Source: Bactericera cockerelli | Taxonomy: Eukaryota > Arthropoda > Insecta > Hemiptera > Triozidae | Length of the DNA: 64,000 bases | Reading direction: 5' to 3' | Assembly: GCA_024516035.1 (NCBI GenBank) | Contig: CM044958.1 | Location: 2,659,566-2,723,565 of the forward strand | Shown here: in pieces, positions 52,673-64,000 of the stretch | How the letters are laid out: the number at the start of each line of letters is the position of its first letter | Position numbering within the stretch: position 1 is the first letter of the stretch | The notes under the pieces: generated by a model | Database searches by the model: none | Told to the model about the DNA's origin: nothing | The model's input: the letters and a program-made list of their open reading frames with translations, nothing else | Program-made: the position numbers and the translations under genes

Positions 52673-54428
52673 AAATATGAAGTGCAGGACAATAAACCAA
52701 CTTTTTCACTTAAGTTGACTGGAGACCATAACTTTTCCCAGCTGTAGCCAAGCTGGTTACAACAACAACAACAATCCTGACCTCAATGGAGAAATTTTCA
52801 ATAAGTCTTTCTCAACAACCTCTGGATTATGTAAGTCAGACGCCTTGGCCACTGAGCTACTGGGACATGTTTTGGGCTCTATTTTCACATGGTGGTATTC
52901 CATTGATTGAAATACTACCATCAGGAAACTTGGGCCACTCGCCGCATTCTTTTCCACGCTTCTGACAGAAACTGCTTTATTCAAGGTGCAAGTTCCTCCA
53001 TTTGGTTTTGCCTTTTGAAATGATAACATGTAGGTTTGGATCGTTACCGTTTAGGTCGGGATCCCACTGATAAGTGCAACATTCTGACTCGCAACGTTGC
53101 GATCTGTTTCGTAACGGTTCATTCCGCTCTTCCTTGAGAATCAAATGATTCTCTTTCTTTCATATGAATGACAGAACACAAGACTGCGTTAGTTATTGCT
53201 TGTTAATGCTTATGGCAACAAGTGTAAACGCAGTTTAAAAAAATGAGCTAGAATTCCACTGACTGAAACATTGCTTCGCAACACTTTGCAACACTTCTCA
53301 TTCAAAATTCGAAACAAAATGTTGCTCTCAGGGGAATCCCGGCTTTACCTGGGAATTTTTATATCACCCTGCACTGTCGTTAGGCCTCCCAGATAGGACC
53401 AAAGCAACAGTGAAAAGACGCGATCATTTTCTTAGAACCAGAACTATCAAGATTGTACACGCGTTCAATTATTTTATATGTCAAAAATTGAAAAACTTTC
53501 TTACCATCCGCATATCGTTTTAAATCTTCAATCTTATTCTCCATCACGATGTGTGGATTCTACAGGTATTATGGGTTATTGTTATAAAACCACACGGCCA
53601 CATCTATTATCATTTTATATTATTATCTGTAGATACACGAGGTGTTAAGAGTTAGGTAAAATATTTTCCTCTTTCCAAGGTGAATCTATAATACTAATGG
53701 CAAGGTATTGATACCCATTCGAGTCATTCATAACTATATTATGTCAAGACCATTTGTCAAAAAAAATAAAGGTCCAAGCTCATGCAAATATAAGATCACG
53801 TGATCAGTTTCCACCAAATTGAAAATATTATCATTAGGTTCGATTTAATGTATTTTTAAGGCGCCGATAACTAATTAACTATAAAATAAGTTAAGACTAT
53901 AGTAATACAACATAATTGATCGTCTAAAGACAGACTACTTAGAAGTTATCCTTACGAGTTGAATAAAGTAATTTTGACGATTGATGACCGCACCATTCAT
54001 TAAGATCAATTTCGATCAAATTAAACGCATGCACTTTTTATTATATCCTGGAAATTCTCCGGGTTTAACTTACCTATCATAAATTATTAATTTCTCATGC
54101 TGCGAATTGCAAATGGCATTTTTATTTATCAAACTGCTTCACAATAACTGTAAATGCACTCTTCAATACTAACCTCCACGGTTTCGAACAGCCCGCGAAA
54201 TTTTGAAATTTCTAACCTCAAAAATATTTCGTGACCATCCAGACAAATTAAAAAAAAAGATTTAAATAAAATTTACAAAAAGTAATAAATGTTAATAAAG
54301 TTATGTTAATCGGATTAATATAGTAAATTATACATGATTTATATGATTTGTTCATACATATCTATAAACATTTAAATCAACCCTTCTCTTATATTTTCCG
54401 AGCCCGACGTTATCTGGTAACAGTAGGT

Positions 54429-57400
54429 ATGGCTCTCAAAAGTAAGAGACCCTTAAAATCATCAATACTGTCACCGAAAAATGACAGTGAAGATGAAATA
54501 GAATATGATGAAGAGGACATTGACGAAGCTGAATCAGAGGAAGATAAGAACCTTCTGTCTGACGACTCAGAACAAGAATCAGAAGGTAGCATTCACAGTA
54601 GTGACGATGACCAGAGTACTACCACTGAAAACAAACTGTTGGACAATCCAGCATGGGCAGATGCCATGTCCAAAATTCTAAAATCAAACAAACCCAAAAG
54701 GAAAAAAGGCATAGTGTTAGCTAGAGCAAAGAAATTGAATGATAAGAAAGCGGTTGCCCCCGTAGAAGAAAAATTGGACTTTGAAATCATCAAGAATGAT
54801 GAGAGTGGGGATGTCAAAACAGAACCTGAAATCAAACAAGAGCTAGATATTAAAGAAGAAAAACCTGATCCTGTACTTTCTTTAACAGTAGCACAGAAAA
54901 GGTTATTGGTAAGTATTAATTATTCTAAAGTTTGAAAAATACCCCCTGTTGAACTCCTAAGTATTTTATTGACTTTCCTTAACAGTAGCACAGAAAAGGT
55001 TATTGGTAAGTATTAATTATTCTAAAGTTTGAAAAATACCCCCTGTTGAACTCCTAAGTATTTTATTGAAAGACTAGTAAAGTTATGATTGTGAAAGTTC
55101 AATCTTAAGGAAAATTTCCATGTATTGGACATTTATTGCATTGTTATTATGTGGCTTTTATGTAAAAAAAAAACTAGTGTCAAGAGATTTACACACTTGA
55201 CAATTTTAATGTAGGTACCTAATAAACAAAAAAATAATCAGATGCCTTGTATTCTTGAAAATATCTTATGACTAAGGATTGTATTGAAAAGGGTGTCATT
55301 TACTCTCATTTTACTGTATTATAATATTATCAAATAATTTTCTTTTTCATTATCTCTTTTCAGAAAAAAGTTTGGCAATCCAAAGGCAGAGTAAAGCCAT
55401 CAGCATTAGAGAAAGACAGAGAAAAGGCACTTTCTAAAATAGCAACAAGGTAAAAGAGTTTTTTATTATGATTCAATAATAACTGTATTGACTTGGAAAG
55501 ACAATGAAATCCTAAAATGAATATTTTTCAAATGCAGAACTGACATTCATATCTAAAAAATATCTATTGGCCTTCAAGATAATATTAGAAGATGATCATG
55601 AAATTAAAAAAGTGATGCTTGCAACCAGAATAATCCATAGTAGGTATCAGACAGATTCTCATGACACTCTCACTTGTGATGAAAAAAAACTCCCTAAACT
55701 ACCTATGTTACTCGTTTTTTTATCATATTATTATTTTGATATGATGAGATACCTAATACTTATTTACCAAACTATTTCCTTTCTACAGGGGTGTGATAAC
55801 TTTATTCAATGCAGTTAGACAACAGCAGAAAACATTGGCTGAGAAGTTAAGTGAAGCCAATGGACTAGAAGTAAAGAGAGACAAAGCTCTCAAATCAATT
55901 AATAAGAAAGAGTTTCTAGATACTCTTGCTGAGCGTGCAAAGTGTGAGAATGTTGATAACCCTGTCAAAAGTGAGAGTGATAGTGACAATGAGATGACAC
56001 CAAACCTGGTTAGTAGAATTTTCTTTTTTACTGTTTGACTTTTGAAAATTTGTTGACCTACTGAAACCAAGTAAAAAAATAATTAAATATATTATGAAAA
56101 TGAAGTAAGTACTGCCTACCAAACAAAGAGAAGTAAAGAGAGACAAAGCTCTCAAATTAATAAATAAGAAATAGTTTCCAGATACTCTTGTGTGCAAAGT
56201 GTTCTTTGGTAGGTAGGTAAACATTGCACCTCCCTACCAAACAGTATTGATATTTCTCTTAGTAAATAATAAATCTTATTGCTTTGTTGATCATTATTTA
56301 ACATTTGCAAAATCTCAGAGTTAATGGTACATACACTGAGGGGTAACACTACAGAAACGCATACTTTTTTTTTTTTTGTACTTTCAAAAAATTATTTTTT
56401 ATTGAACAAATTCTTTCATCTTCATAAATAAATTTTAAATGTAAAAAATGACTTATTAATAACACGAAAATTAGAACATGGCAAGTTTAAGTGGCCAATT
56501 ATGCAAAGCATGTGTTAGGCCACTTTTTATTATAATAATATTATTATTTAAAACTGTCCTTGTAGTTAAAAAAAAAATATATATAATTATTATAAATACT
56601 ATTTTTCCCTTTAATGCCATATATTTTCATGTGGCTGAAAGGTGTTCTAACATCTGTTGTAAATAAAGAATTTTCACTCTCAACAAGGTTTGATTATCCA
56701 GTGCAGAACACAGGACATAAGGGGTGGAATTAATAGATGTTTTTGTAATACCTCTGTGGAGCTAAGTCTCAATCTACATATGTTTGATATGGGGAAAACC
56801 AATGCCAAGTCATGAGTTGAGTTCTCAATTTTGTCTATTAATTTTGCACTTAAAGTGTTTTAAAACATTCTCAGTTGAATTTTCATATGGCCAGTCTCCG
56901 TGGCATAATGGTTGTGACTACTGCCCTTAGTCCAGAAGTCTCGAGTTCAACTCCTGGTTGGGGCAGACTTTTTGAAGAAAATTCTGTCCCTTCCAAACAC
57001 ATGAGGCTGGCACTTCTGGCAATACCCAGGCTGGGTGAGGTTAATGTGGTAGCTGGTAAGATTCCCAGTGAATGGAGGGTAAAACCCTCATCCTGACTGT
57101 CTCAAATCAGGACGTTAAAATCAAATAGAATCAACTGGTCACACACAATAGATCTAATTAGGTCGCAGTGTTAATTGTAAGGGTTTCACTGAAAACCCTG
57201 CAACCAGGTCAGATAATAATAAATAATAACTTTTCATATTAAAATTGAGAATATTTTAGAACACCTAAATGTTATATTGTAATGTAGGTACCTAATGAAC
57301 CTGAGATTTGCATTTTAATTTAAATTTTATTTTATGAAGAAGAAGAAAAAAAAAAAGAAAGCATTGATAGTATATTTATGTTTATTGTGTAGACAATGAT

Positions 57401-57801
57401 GAAAAGATCCCTTCACTATCTACATCTACATATCTTTGTTCACAATGACAACCACCTACAATCTTGACCTGTGTGAGAAAAAATATACTCTTTTTTTACA
57501 GGTCTCAAATCAGAACAATAAAACGGGCAAAACCTGGGATGTTCTGAGGAATAACTTTATGATGGGAGCTAGCATGAAAGACTGGGACAAAGAGGAAGAG
57601 GTCCAAGATGACACCAGGGCAAAGAAGAAAGTGAAAATCATTGATAAGAAAGAAACAAAGAAGTTGTCAGGGGGTGGGAAGTTTTCTTTCTCTATGGATG
57701 TGGATGCCGATTATGATGATGAAGGAGAAAGTGGAGATGGTAGTGGAAGTGATGATGGTCCAGATGATGAAATGGAGGGGAGCAGTGATTTCAGTGATTG
57801 A
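54429..57801 (+). CDS. RRP15: RRP15-like ribosome biogenesis protein, 4 exons, 361 aa
   Basis: Nucleolar protein of pre-60S particles needed for large-subunit rRNA processing (family knowledge). Exons 54429-54908, 55364-55449, 55789-56008, 57502-57801; 1086 nt, all GT-AG and in phase. Start chosen at 54429 because the upstream in-frame stretch (from 54348) lacks the charged character of the protein. Residues 11-66 are very acidic and Ser-rich; NPAWADAMSKIL (73-84) and, in exon 3, GVITLFNAVRQQQ (190-202) are the RRP15 hallmarks. A Lys-rich region follows, then an acidic Asp/Glu/Ser/Gly tail (about 325-361). The exon-1 donor and 97 bp around it are duplicated in tandem in intron 1. A TTAA-flanked MITE begins directly after the stop codon. 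Confidence 0.9.
54882..55070 (+). repeat. 97-bp tandem duplication across the RRP15 exon-1 donor
   Basis: 54882-54978 and 54979-55070 are nearly identical: TTAACAGTAGCACAGAAAAG, GTTATTGGTAAGTATTAAT, ATACCCCCTGTTGAACTCC, AAGTATTTTATTGA. The first includes the last exon-1 codons and the GTAAGT donor; the second repeats them inside the intron, preceded by a TTTCCTTAACAG acceptor-like site. Confidence 0.93.
56720..56852. repeat. MITE, AGGGCGGAATTAATAGAC family, copy 4 (diverged)
   Basis: AAGGGGTGGAATTAATAGAT and GTCTATTAATTTTGCACTT are imperfect inverted ends; the interior resembles copy 1 (ATACCTCTGT, GCTAAGTCT). In RRP15 intron 3. Confidence 0.72.
56889..57125 (+). repeat. tRNA-head SINE carrying the 5S-SINE body
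   Basis: Head GGCCAGTCTCCGTGGCATAA ... GAGTTCAACTCCTGGTTGG, linker GAAAATTCTGTCCCTTCC, then body GAGGCTGGCACTTCTGGC, CCCAGGCTGGGTGAGG, TTAATGTGGTAGCTGG, GAATGGAGGGTAAAACC shared with the 5S-headed SINEs. In RRP15 intron 3. Confidence 0.82.
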
Positions 57802-57805
57802 TTAA

Positions 57806-58047
57806 CCCAGATAACGCGGTGAATTTTTTTGTTTTATTTTTTTGGAGTGATATAAATTGAGTCCTGAATCAAAATAAGTGCTGTCAATTTATCACTCGGA
57901 CTCAAAACAAAGAGCTTAAGGTGTCGCCAACTAACCTCAACAAGCTGAATTAATTAAAAAAAATCCACAATGTAGTACCTTTCACCAGATGGGGCTGACG
58001 TCTTTCCAGAAGGACGTCCTTCTGGAAGGACGTCAGCCCCATCTGGG
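57806..58047. repeat. TTAA-flanked MITE abutting the RRP15 stop codon
   Basis: Ends CCCAGAT and ATCTGGG, flanked by TTAA at 57802-57805 and 58048-58051. It carries GGTGTCGCCAACTAACC and a GGACGTCCTTCTGGAAGGACG hairpin near the right end. The left TTAA follows the TGA at 57799-57801 with no gap. Homologous to 62539-62764. Confidence 0.85.
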
Positions 58048-58065
58048 TTAATGAAACTTCTTGCA

Positions 58066-58268
58066 GCCAGTGTTGATAGCATGTTGCGTACCTCAAGATC
58101 ATTGAAGTTAGGCAATGTCCAGTCAGTGGTGGATATTGGACTTCACCTAAAGATTTAGGTTCAAACTTTCATGGTGCTGGCTATAGCAACCCAATCAAGA
58201 CCAAGTGAGGTGAATTTGGGCAACAGGGTTAGGAATTTCCTGTTAATGTAGGCTAAATCATCTGTCTT
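58066..58268 (+). repeat. 5S-derived SINE, diverged
   Basis: GCCAGTGTTGATAGCATG, TACCTCAAGATCATTGAAG, TTAGGCAATGTCCAG, then body GGTGCTGGCTATAGC, AGTGAGGTGAATTTGGG. 14 bp from the MITE. Confidence 0.65.
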
Positions 58269-58299
58269 CATTGTATTTTACTGTTAAAAAATCTGGTGT

Positions 58300-58923
58300 A
58301 AACATCACACGACTTTCCTTATCCCCCAAAAAGGAGTCGAATTCCGCCACTGGTGACTCAACGGTAACAGATAACTAAAAACCAATGACAAATTCGTAAT
58401 CAGCACTTCAAAATCATTGAATTTGATATGTCACAACCCCCATGTAGGATGAATAATAAAAAAGTTAGTCTAAGCGGGTCCCCCCCAAATACCGGTAAAT
58501 TGGGGCCGAGTTCCAAAAAGTTCAAGATATCAAAAAAATGATCAGAATAGACCCCTATTATTTTTTTAATCTAAGAAAATGTTGTTCTCTAAAAAAATTT
58601 GTATCTTTAACCAATTTAAAGAAGCGGCGCTTGCGGCTAGTATTTGCGGCCCTGTGGCCGCAGAATGCGGCCGATTTCAACCAAAAGTTTCGTGGTTCGT
58701 TTGGTGTATAAAATTAATTTGTGTACCAAATTTCAAGTCTCTAGCTCTTACCGTTCTCGAGATATCCTGTTTACAGACAGACAGACAGACGCACGTACCA
58801 ATGGCTGAAAACAACTTTTTTGGTATCCTGAGGCCATGATTCGTCCAGAAATGTGAAAAACTGGGTAGGTCAAATTTTCGACGAATACAATACTTTCCTT
58901 ATTATAAGATAAGGAAAGTAAAA
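58300..58923 (+). repeat. Interspersed repeat Y with terminal hairpin
   Basis: Includes GGCCCTGTGGCCGCAGAATG, GACAGACAGACAGACGCACG, TCAAATTTTCGACGAATAC and ends in the hairpin ACTTTCCTTAT...ATAAGGAAAGT (58893-58920). 3' ends alone occur at 48950, 60448-60511 and, inverted, 9600-9640. The left border is approximate. Confidence 0.6.
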
Positions 58924-59217
58924 ATGTTGAGCTTGAAGAAACAAAGAAAAAGTTATTTAATATTATCCCCATTTGCTACAATGTATTCTTTTTACATTCT
59001 ATGAATGTTGGTACAGTACAAGTTATCGTTCTTTATCGATCAAGCTACTGAGGTCGGTTCCACAGAAACACAAACTACCTATTACTACAATAGCGGAATA
59101 AGCCATTAACCCGTTAGTTTATAATAATTATTATTTAGACTAATTGTTTATTATGTTTTATAATTTGGCCCTTAGTTATCAATATCCCATTAATTAAGGG
59201 CCGAATTATAGAACAGG

Positions 59218-59486
59218 ATACTTGCTTGACATGTGGAAGATCCCGTGTTCGATCGCCAAAGCCGAAAAAAAATTGTATTCAATGTTTGGTTAGTTGTTTG
59301 TAGGAGAATACCTTCTGGAGTGCTTGTGTTGAGCCAGCACCAAAAGGGAATTATTCTGTCACTTCTTGCCTATCAGACCGTGGCATTCTACGGAATGGAC
59401 AAGCTACAATGCAGACCACAAGCATCTACAGTAGCACTGCTGTTTATTGGCTACAAAATAAAAAAGGCGTGAAACTCTCACCTTTA
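59218..59486 (+). repeat. Gly-tRNA SINE, 5'-truncated diverged copy
   Basis: GCTTGACATGTGGAAGATCCC, GTGTTCGATCGCCAAAGCCG, GAGTGCTTGTGTTGAGCC, CACAAGCATCTACAGTAGC, GAAACTCTCACC. Confidence 0.78.
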
Positions 59487-61707
59487 AAATATGTATTATT
59501 GTAACACCTCAGCAGCTACTCATACACTATCAAACAACCTATCTGTGATGATCAGTATGTTCTGTTGATTGTCAAAAACTGATAGATTAAATAAATAAAC
59601 AAAATATATTCTGTTTAAATTCAAAATATTTATTAATTTTATTATTTTCATAATGTACACAAAAAGAAGAAATAAGAGTCTTGGAAAAATGTATAAAGTT
59701 TATTAACATAAAGAAAGTGGTAGTCAACCTAGAACACTGGTTCTGGGCGTCCAAAAAGGGTTCATGTCCATAGCAATCCTTCCACCACCATAACACAACA
59801 CTCATGGACATGGAAATTAAGTAAGCACGTGGATCCTATCAGATCCCCCATGAATTTTTTCTCGTTCAGTTGAATATGTGACTACATAATACATGACATA
59901 GGCTCAGGTAGAGGACAATGCTTCAAGCATAAACCTCACTTAGTAATATCCTTCTGCTAAACTCTTAAGGGTCTATTATGATTAATAATGATTCCGTTGG
60001 CGAACAAAAAGAAATATAAGTACTTTAACAGTTCAGTGTCAATTTGGATGCAAAACAAAATTGTAAAAAAATGTTTAAAATTTGTCAGAAAAAAAAATTA
60101 ACTTACAATTCATTACGAATACACAAGGTGACTCTTTAACAAAAATAAATTAAAGTAAGAGCATAATGGAAATGTAAGCTTCCAATAATCTTTGCTGTAC
60201 AATAAATACCCACAAATTCCAACACAGGTTAAATAAACAAACAAGACTTTATATGTTAGACATGAAAAAATAAAGAAAATCTTGTTCATTAACTAAGGTT
60301 ACTACATAATGTATCATAATAAATAGTACTTAGTAATACATGGTCCAAATAAAAAGTTCATACAAAATATAGGATTTTTATATAAAATAATTTTCACCTT
60401 AAATGCCTCTAAGGATGTGAGCTGTATTCCATCATTCCATTAAAAAAAACTGGGTAGGTCAAATTTTCGACGAATACAATACTTTCCTTATTATAGGATA
60501 AGGAAAGTAAAATATTGGTCTCAAGTCCTGGACTTTGGATTATCAAAACAAAATTAAACCCAAACCAGTGTTGTCCAGTGCTTTGGCACCAAAAAGTTTT
60601 TGTATTAAATTGTTAGAGCATGGATTAAGTAAACCAGAATTTATTTCATCATTCCAGCTTTATCCTAATCTGAACTAAAGTTTGAAGTCAATAGAGTTTG
60701 TAAATTTGACACAGTAGAAAAACGTGGTTTGTTTACAATTATATGCCAAAAAGGGGTAACGTTCGCTAAGGCACACGTTAAAAAAATTCTTGCTATCGGC
60801 TCAACAGCATGGATAAAAAGAAAACTTGGCAAGAGTGTTTGGTGTCTTAACTTAAACTTTATGGACTATGCTCCTAAAGAATTTAGGGTTTTTTCATTAA
60901 ATGGTTTTTACCGTTTTATGTGACAAGTCATTATCCTCTCATTAATGATTTTGATAACGTAATTATATGGCTGGGCTTACTGCTGGAATAACGGCGGGAC
61001 TCATTAGTCCGATAGGGCAGTATGAATAAGGCTAATATTATTACCTGCATATTCATTTGTACCTATACATTTAACATTTACTGGTTTATAAACATTAACC
61101 ATATTATAATGAATAATAATATTAAAATTTACTGAGGGAAAAGCATTCATTATTGCAAAACCATTAAGCTATTGAGCCCAGAATGAGTATAAGTATGATC
61201 TTAATCGTGAAAAGTCTCCAATCCAACAATAAAACAAAAAGATCACCACTTAAGGAACCATCAAATTAACACTTAGGTAAGTTTAACAAAAACCACGACA
61301 TTAAAAGTAGATTTTCCTAGCTTAAGCGCGAACGACCTGCCTCAGGAAAGTTAAAGCGCCTAAAAGAAAAAAGTAAATTATTTATGGAAAACTCCATTTT
61401 TTAGTTGTTTTTTTTCTGTTAATTGTTTTGTTAAGTTTTTAGTTGGTATGTTAGTTCAACCATAGCTCACTTGTCTGCAAAATTATTACCCTATTCCTCA
61501 AATTAATGCTCTCTACATTTGGAATGGAAAAACGCCCTAAAGCACAAACACTCTTTTTTTGCACAATGACCCAACTCAATCTCTTTTTGGGCTGGGAAGA
61601 AATCACCCTCACATAGAGCTCTCTCTTCCCTTGAAATAGGGAAGCAAATCTTGGGCAAGTAATCACAGGGCTTGGCAATGTCCATTGCTGCGAGGGGTCA
61701 CAGCACA
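59487..61707. other. Intergenic region between RRP15 and RAD51 (convergent genes)
   Basis: Mostly AT-rich with no exon recognised. Contains a SINE tail (59880-59960), the end of repeat Y (60448-60511) and a SINE tail (60965-61045). The RAD51 3' UTR must lie in its right part, running leftward from 61707; no poly(A) site could be chosen. Confidence 0.5.
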
Positions 61708-63014
<1,307 letters not shown>

Positions 63015-63366
63015 CTGAAATCATATTGGCCCAACTTTTAAAACCCTCAACTCTACTCCTTAAAATTAAGCTGAAGCGGCCCAGGTTCAAACCTCTAGGG
63101 TTTGAAGCCAACAAAAAAAAATTGTATTCAAAATTTGATTCTAAATGGGAAGTAGTATGTCACTTCTCGTCGATGAGATTTTTTACAAATTTGAGCTGGC
63201 AGAAAAAGAAAATTTATTTCACATAATAATATTGGGTTGTTAATTGAAAATCTCTCCATCTCTTTTGTACTGGTAAAGATGTGGATTAGTGGCAGCTCTG
63301 GTTTGGGTTCTTTCCTTTGTTATGGTATTTCGACAGGTTTGTTGATGTTAATGTGACTAGCTGTAT

Positions 63367-63779
63367 CAGGGTGTCTACTAAATGGTCAAAGTAAAATTCC
63401 CTGACTTTTCCAGGTTTTCCAGACCATTTTTCCAGTTTCTCCAGTCTACTTTTTTAACTAGACGTTATATGAATATTATATAAGACCTGCTAAAATTTTG
63501 TTAATTTTATAAAAAGTGATTAAGAGTGTTTTGTGTTTCTTACCAAAGAAGCATTATCACACTGCTGGATTACAGTGGCGCCGCAGGCAAATTTTTTTTA
63601 TTTTTCATTTTCATGACAAAATTGGATCTTGAAAAAAATTCCCTGACTTTTGGTGTTTTTTCACAAAATTCCCTGACTTATGGTGTTTTTTCACAAAATT
63701 CCCTGACTTTTCCCTGACTTTTTCGGTCTCAAAAAATTCCCTGACAATTCCAGGTTTTCCCTGACCAGTAGACACCCTG
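63367..63779. mobile_element. Nonautonomous DNA element with CAGGGTGTCTACT ends and 5-bp duplication
   Basis: Inverted ends CAGGGTGTCTACT / AGTAGACACCCTG, 413 bp, flanked by TGTAT at 63362-63366 and 63780-63784. Subterminal AATTCCCTGACTTTTCC and its repeats occur several times. No ORF. In the RAD51 intron upstream of exon 63014. Confidence 0.8.
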
Positions 63780-64000
63780 TGTATAGATTACCTAGCAAAC
63801 AGGAGGTAAAACCTCACAGGGTTAGAATCCTGCCGCCAAAGCCTTAAAAAAAGAAGAAAAAGAAAACCCCTAGCAGTTGAAACTTTCAAATTCAAAGCAA
63901 TTGAAACTTTTACTGAATAATAAAATTATTGCATGTCTCTCTTTCTTTCTTCCTCCCCCCATTCCCCTCCCTCCTAAAAAAGCAATAGCTCACCTAAAAG

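Larger units (their letters stand above)
51532..54428. other. Divergent intergenic region between the protease and RRP15 genes
   Basis: Separates the minus-strand protease start from the plus-strand RRP15 start, so it should hold both promoters, but no TATA box or other promoter motif could be named. Contains two SINEs (51904, 52478) and a third copy of the 38427 flank unit (52680-52800). 52800-54340 shows no recognisable element. Confidence 0.55.

Noticed and set aside
63994..64000. A further RAD51 exon at the window edge
   Set aside because: CTTTTAG before GTGAGC on the minus strand could be a donor, but in the phase required by exon 63014 it would give a stop, and only seven bases are visible.

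Overview
This window looks like nuclear DNA of an insect, probably a hemipteran (order is an inference; species cannot be told). It is AT-rich, genes are split by GT-AG introns, exons are small, and most of the sequence is transposon-derived: tRNA- and 5S rRNA-derived SINEs, non-LTR fragments, Tc1/mariner/pogo elements and many MITEs. Gene models below were built by hand from splice signals, reading-frame phase and protein family motifs.

Layout. (1) 1-36.7 kb, plus strand: three tandem UDP-glycosyltransferase (UGT) paralogs, here called A, B and C. B (10528-24695) and C (27140-36647) each assemble from seven exons into a complete 533-residue protein, including tiny 42- and 36-nt first exons coding for the signal peptide start. 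A (1574-4787) holds only the last four exons in the window and carries four single-base deletions. Between A and B lie two tail-to-tail copies of a non-LTR retrotransposon with a restriction-like endonuclease. (2) 39.3-51.5 kb, minus strand: a modular serine protease gene with an N-terminal hydrophobic anchor, a long Thr/Ser/Asn-rich mucin-like region, two CCP (sushi) modules and a trypsin-like domain with His, Asp and Ser in separate exons; the last exon was not found. (3) 54.4-57.8 kb, plus strand: a four-exon gene for the ribosome-biogenesis protein RRP15 (361 residues). (4) 61.7-63.0 kb, minus strand: the last two exons of RAD51, the rest lying beyond the window.

The most striking observation is that tandem duplications repeatedly fall exactly across exon-intron borders: a 30-bp unit with a 5' splice site repeated 25 times, a 70-bp unit with a 3' splice site repeated five times on the other side of the same protease exon, a ~52-bp donor-spanning array on another protease exon, a 22-bp donor duplication on a third, and a 97-bp donor-spanning duplication in RRP15. 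Other points of interest are exon-by-exon homogenisation among the UGTs, a substituted UDP-binding His in two of them, clean nested insertions (a TA-flanked element in a SINE, a TTAA-flanked MITE in a 5S SINE), a SINE body shared by 5S-type and tRNA-type heads, and homopolymer-linked frame breaks that suggest residual assembly indels.

The genes do not form one pathway: the UGTs are an ER detoxification/glycosylation cluster, the protease is probably extracellular or membrane-linked and immune-related, and RRP15 and RAD51 are housekeeping nuclear genes.
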